Shown in pieces: positions 30,380-33,211 of a stretch of DNA of 33,211 nt. Position numbers and translations under genes: made by a program. The stretch is from NCBI GenBank assembly GCA_021443945.1, contig JABUSF010000001.1, positions 77,208 to 110,418 on the forward strand, given 5' to 3'. Under the pieces are notes generated by a model. The model was not told the DNA's origin. It did not search any database and worked only from the letters and a program-made list of their open reading frames with translations. Origin of the DNA: Ileibacterium sp. GTDB lineage: Bacteria > Bacillota_I > Bacilli_A > Erysipelotrichales > Erysipelotrichaceae. The first letter of the stretch is position 1, and every line of letters begins with the position of its first letter.

Positions 30380-30863
30380 ATCCTTCCACGCGGATGGATT
30401 TGATTTTCTGTTCAGATAAAGGTCTGTCCTGGAAGTTTGTTTTGGTGTTGGCGATATGATCAACGCCGTCCATTCCTTCGGTGACTTTTCCAAAGGCAGC
30501 GTAATCACCGTCCAGATGAGGAGCATCTGCATGCATGATGAAGAACTGGCTTCCTCCGGAGTTTGGATCCATCGCACGGGCCATGGAAAGAACGCCTCTG
30601 GTATGCTTGATGTCATTGTCTTTAAATCCATTGGATGCAAATTCACCTGGAATGGTGTGGCCTGGACCTCCCATACCGGTTCCCTGAGGGTCACCGCCCT
30701 GAATCATGAATCCTGGAATCACCCGGTGAAAAATCAGACCGTCGTAGAAGCCGTCGTTGGCGAGTTTTTCAAAGTTTTCTACGGTTTTAGGCGCTTTTTC
30801 AGGATAAAGTTCGCCTTTGATCACATCACCATTTTCCATTGTGATGGTAAAAGTCTTTGCCAT
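30378..30863 (-). CDS. ppiB: Cyclophilin-type peptidyl-prolyl cis-trans isomerase
   Basis: A 161-residue cytosolic foldase, with no signal peptide. The catalytic arginine R47 is in [14 protein letters not shown], followed by [15 protein letters not shown] and [18 protein letters not shown], all standard cyclophilin active-site loops. AGGAGG stands 6 nt before the ATG. It is a single-gene unit ending at the shared terminator. Nothing is unusual; the bacterial cyclophilins of this size fold a broad range of proteins. Confidence 0.95.
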   Translation of the reverse strand: MAKTFTITMENGDVIKGELYPEKAPKTVENFEKLANDGFYDGLIFHRVIPGFMIQGGDPQGTGMGGPGHTIPGEFASNGFKDNDIKHTRGVLSMARAMDPNSGGSQFFIMHADAPHLDGDYAAFGKVTEGMDGVDHIANTKTNFQDRPLSEQKIKSIRVEG

Positions 30864-30997
30864 ATCTGTCCTCCTGACTGTTTTCAGTCCTGTACTCCTA
30901 TTCTACACTGAAAACATATCCGTGAGTCCGCGGATGCCAAAACCCTGTAAGTCGGGTTAAAATAGTGACAGCATAATGAAATGAAGGAGTTTTACCT

Positions 30998-31807
30998 ATG
31001 AAAATATTGCTCTGCGCTCTGTCTGATCCTTTGCACGACAGCAAATTCGCCCGTAAAATCAAGTCTCTGCTGGAAGAACAGGGGTTCGAAGCCGATCTGG
31101 CCGGAAGCACTCTGCATGCCTGTCAGCCCAAAGAAAGAGCGGAAGAAGTCAATGCCGCTTTTAACGGCGGCGAGTACGAATGGGTTTTGGATATTTCCGG
31201 AGGCGATCTGGCCAATGAAGTTCTGCCGTTTCTGGACTATGAAGGATATGCCCAGTCGGAAGCCTACTTTGCCGGATTTTCTGATCTGACCTGTGTGGTC
31301 AATGCCTTGTATGCCAAAACGGGAAAAGAAGCCGTTCTGTTTCCCATCGGCTACCAGAGCGATCTGACCAAAACAGCTGCTTTTTTAAGAGGGGAAGACG
31401 AAAGTGCCCTGGAAATCAAAAGCTTCTGGGATGAAATGGAAGGCAACTACTGGATTGGCGGAAACATGCGCTGCTTTTTGAAGCTGGCGGGAACTCCTTA
31501 TTTTCCGGTATGCGAAAAGGGAACTCTCGTGCTGGAAGGCTATTCCACATCCATCAACAATTTCTATTCCATGATGGCTCATTTAGGCCAGATTGGAGTC
31601 TTTGAGCAGGTGGATGAAATTCTGTTTGGCCGTTTCCAGAACATTGAAAGTCAGATTGGTCTGGATTCCATGATGGACTTCTACAAGCAGGCTATGGAAA
31701 TTCTGGGACTGGAAGAGATGTGCTGGGGATTTGCACCGGAGTTCGGTCATATTCAGGACTGTCCGCCGCTGATCATCGGTGACGGCCGTGATGAAGAAGA
31801 CGAATAA
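30998..31807 (+). CDS. Peptidase S66 (LD-carboxypeptidase/MccF-like) protein
   Basis: 269 residues, shorter than typical LdcA (about 300). The S66 fold is recognised from WVLDISGGDLANEVLPFLDY followed by FAGFSDLTCVVNALY. The serine-glutamate-histidine triad can be placed: S95 in GFSDLT, E180 in LVLEGYSTS, and H251 in FGHIQDCPPLIIGDG. Known S66 enzymes cut L,D-peptide bonds in recycled muropeptides or disarm microcin C-type peptides; which applies here is open. No signal peptide is present, so it is cytoplasmic. AAGGAG lies 8 nt before the ATG, and a TAAAAT box lies 35 nt upstream. A membrane protein gene follows after 19 nt, probably in the same operon. Confidence 0.75.
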   Translation: MKILLCALSDPLHDSKFARKIKSLLEEQGFEADLAGSTLHACQPKERAEEVNAAFNGGEYEWVLDISGGDLANEVLPFLDYEGYAQSEAYFAGFSDLTCVVNALYAKTGKEAVLFPIGYQSDLTKTAAFLRGEDESALEIKSFWDEMEGNYWIGGNMRCFLKLAGTPYFPVCEKGTLVLEGYSTSINNFYSMMAHLGQIGVFEQVDEILFGRFQNIESQIGLDSMMDFYKQAMEILGLEEMCWGFAPEFGHIQDCPPLIIGDGRDEEDE

Positions 31808-31826
31808 TTAGAAAAGGAGGAGCTGT

Positions 31827-32609
31827 ATGAAAAATGCTCCAAAAGGCTTTAAGCTGCAGTTTTCTGCTGCCGTCAAGCCATCGATTTATATGATTGTGCT
31901 CAGCTGTCTGTACAGTGTTCTGTATATGCTGTCGGCCAGAGCCAATTTCTCCAGTTCTGTTTCTCTGGCAGCTCAGACACTGCTCTTTGGAGCCTACGGG
32001 CTGGGACTCTATTTTGTCTGCACCATGATGTGGGGCAAAAAGCATGGGGTGTTAAGCCTGGGAAAAACCTGTCTGGTTCTGGCCTGGAATTTATTCTGGA
32101 TCTGTATGGTCAACCTGATTTCCTACGCCTACACTTTGGTGGTGAATGCAGGACTGTCCCAGTGGATTCTGCTGATTGTACAGCTGCTGGCAGGACTGCT
32201 GATTATCTTTCTCGTGCCTGCAACTCTTCTGTTCTACAAAGCTTTGTATGAAGATGCAGAAAGTTCGAAAGAGATTTTGGGAAGCATCTGGGTCTCTTTG
32301 AAAAAATCACCGTCAGCGATTTTAAACGCCTGGCTGATTTTGTTTATTGTCCTGATGGTCTGGGATACGCTGTTCAGTGGACCGCTTTCTATATACTATG
32401 GGTTCAATGCAACTCTTTTGATGGCCAATCTGCTGTATATCGGAAATCCAATGTTTTACTGGATCATGATGCTCTTTGTATCTGGTGCGCAGGGCGCTTT
32501 TGTCTATATGATTCTGCTGTATATCCTCTGGGGTCTTTTGTGCACCTGGCTGGAAATGAATCTGATCGCCTGGATCGGAAGCAAATGGCAGCCATCCAAA
32601 ACAGAATAG
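31827..32609 (+). CDS. Integral membrane protein of unknown function, about six spans
   Basis: 260 residues, strongly hydrophobic. Transmembrane segments are at about 19-38, 45-70, 78-106, 110-137, 162-182 and 213-245, with cytoplasmic basic loops such as SLKKSPSAILN. The pattern LLFYKALYEDAESSKEILGSIWVSLKKSPSAIL (about 135-165) is reminiscent of YesL-like or DUF624-type membrane proteins, but this is not certain. AAAAGGAGG precedes the ATG. It follows the S66 gene by 19 nt, so the two are probably co-transcribed. Function is not claimed. Confidence 0.7.
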   Translation: MKNAPKGFKLQFSAAVKPSIYMIVLSCLYSVLYMLSARANFSSSVSLAAQTLLFGAYGLGLYFVCTMMWGKKHGVLSLGKTCLVLAWNLFWICMVNLISYAYTLVVNAGLSQWILLIVQLLAGLLIIFLVPATLLFYKALYEDAESSKEILGSIWVSLKKSPSAILNAWLILFIVLMVWDTLFSGPLSIYYGFNATLLMANLLYIGNPMFYWIMMLFVSGAQGAFVYMILLYILWGLLCTWLEMNLIAWIGSKWQPSKTE

Positions 32610-32617
32610 AGATCATC

Positions 32618-32645
32618 AACCCGGTTTGAATAAGCCGGGTTTTTG
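32618..32645 (+). terminator. Intrinsic terminator of the S66/membrane protein unit
   Basis: AACCCGG-N10-CCGGGTT followed by TTTT: a 7-bp perfect stem. Confidence 0.92.
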
Positions 32646-32646
32646 T

Positions 32647-32676
32647 TTGCAAAGAAAATCGAAGAATGGTTACAAT
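32647..32676 (+). promoter_or_regulatory. Candidate promoter of the MATE transporter
   Basis: TTGCAA (32647-32652) and TACAAT (32671-32676) are separated by 18 nt. A second possible -10, GATAAT, lies at 32692-32697. Confidence 0.45.
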
Positions 32677-32726
32677 GGCCCGGCATTTTGTGATAATCTT
32701 TTGCAAGTTGAGAAGAGGAGTTTAAC

Positions 32727-33211
32727 ATGCAGGAAAATAAAATGGGCGTAATGCCTGTCAATAAGCTGCTGATCACCATGGCTGTGCCCATGATGCTCTC
32801 CATGCTGGTTCAGGCTTTATATAATATTGTAGATTCCATGTACGTGGCTCAAATTTCTGAAAATGCGCTGACTGCGGTATCCCTGGCGTTCCCTTTTCAG
32901 AATTTGATGATCAGTGTCGGGGTCGGTACGGGAGTGGGTGTCAATTCTCTGCTCTCCAGACTGCTGGGAGAAAAGAACAGCAAAGAAGCCAGTGCTACGG
33001 CCGTCAACGGGATGTTTCTGGCCTTGTGCGGTTTTATCGTCTTTGCGGTGGTCGGAACTTTATGCGTTCGCCCGTTCTTTGAGTTTCAGACAAACATTCC
33101 TGAAATTGTAGAGGGCGGTGTCAGCTACCTTTCCATCTGCACTCTGTTTTCCGCCGGTCTGTTTGCGGCCACGATGACGGAAAAGCTGCTGGCTGCTACG
33201 GGAAAAACGGT
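32727..33211 (+). CDS. MATE-family multidrug/toxin exporter (5' part, cut by window edge)
   Basis: 161 codons are visible with no stop. The N-terminus MQENKMGVMPVNKLLITMAVPMMLSMLVQALYNIVDSMYVAQISENALTAVSLAFPFQNLM is typical of DinF/NorM-type MATE exporters: a short cytoplasmic tail, then TM1 with P-M-M-L-S and the VDSxYVA loop. The substrate cannot be deduced. AGAGGAG lies 6 nt before the ATG. These are cation- or proton-coupled drug antiporters of about 450 residues, so roughly one third is present. Confidence 0.92.
   Translation, partial: MQENKMGVMPVNKLLITMAVPMMLSMLVQALYNIVDSMYVAQISENALTAVSLAFPFQNLMISVGVGTGVGVNSLLSRLLGEKNSKEASATAVNGMFLALCGFIVFAVVGTLCVRPFFEFQTNIPEIVEGGVSYLSICTLFSAGLFAATMTEKLLAATGKT

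Noticed and set aside
1..33211. CRISPR arrays, insertion sequences, prophage and attachment sites
   Set aside because: No regularly spaced repeats, transposase-like proteins, integrases or terminal inverted repeats were seen on either strand.

Overview
The window looks like chromosome from a low-to-mid GC Firmicute, probably an anaerobic gut or oral member of the Erysipelotrichia/Clostridia. The reasons are the mix of Gram-positive sortase/LPXTG pili, an oxygen-sensitive class III ribonucleotide reductase next to a class I enzyme, an MEP-pathway gene, strong AGGAGG-type ribosome binding sites beside apparently leaderless genes, and the Firmicute style of the P-type ATPase, UraA, PadR and BlaI proteins. 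The taxon is inferred from protein style only. No rRNA, tRNA, insertion sequence, prophage or CRISPR array was seen.

Layout. 1-401 (-): 5'-proximal part of nrdG, the activase of anaerobic ribonucleotide reductase. 719-1087 (+): an orphan BlaI/MecI-type repressor. 1156-7990 (-): a five-gene sortase-dependent pilus operon, in transcription order backbone pilin (LPETG), class C pilin polymerase sortase, small ancillary/basal pilin with an odd IPFSG sorting motif, a second small sortase, and a large thioester-type tip adhesin (LPSTG). The first four genes overlap by 4-8 nt. 8172-10322 (-): a MupG/DUF871 protein and a STAND-like/AAA ATPase. 10774-12972 (+): GH36 alpha-galactosidase. 13085-13923 (-): a PadR repressor and a DUF2812 membrane protein behind a promoter covered by three TATATCG-N5-CGATATA dyads.

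14048-23130 is dominated by deoxynucleotide supply and SOS-like control: nrdAB (class I reductase), a LexA/CI-like S24 repressor, an iron-ADH-fold protein without its metal ligands, nrdD (class III reductase) and a second LexA-like repressor. The second repressor is divergent from a Y-family DNA polymerase (dinB) that is translationally coupled to an 88-residue partner. The two repressors are clear paralogues. The one next to dinB keeps the Ala-Gly cleavage site and the Ser/Lys dyad. The one next to nrdA has lost the cleavage site (Pro-Gly) and the lysine (Arg), so it is predicted not to self-cleave. Two near-identical 16-bp palindromes lie in the nrdA/repressor intergenic region, one on the repressor promoter and one just upstream of a candidate nrdA promoter.

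24846-33211: an unrecognised protein (-), uracil permease uraA, ispD, a CtpE/Exp7-like P-type ATPase, a cyclophilin (-), an S66 LD-carboxypeptidase-like protein with a membrane protein, and the start of a MATE transporter cut by the window edge. Almost every convergent gene pair is separated by a recognisable bidirectional intrinsic terminator.

The most notable observations are the degenerate non-cleavable LexA paralogue with twin operators between itself and nrdAB; a recurrent promoter geometry (-10 hexamer exactly 6 nt before ATG, no Shine-Dalgarno) at both repressors, dinB, ispD and the ADH-like gene, implying leaderless mRNAs; the ADH-fold pseudoenzyme; the triple PadR operator; the pilus gene set with a non-canonical sorting signal; and a plus-strand terminator with no plus-strand gene in front of it, which may mark a small RNA.
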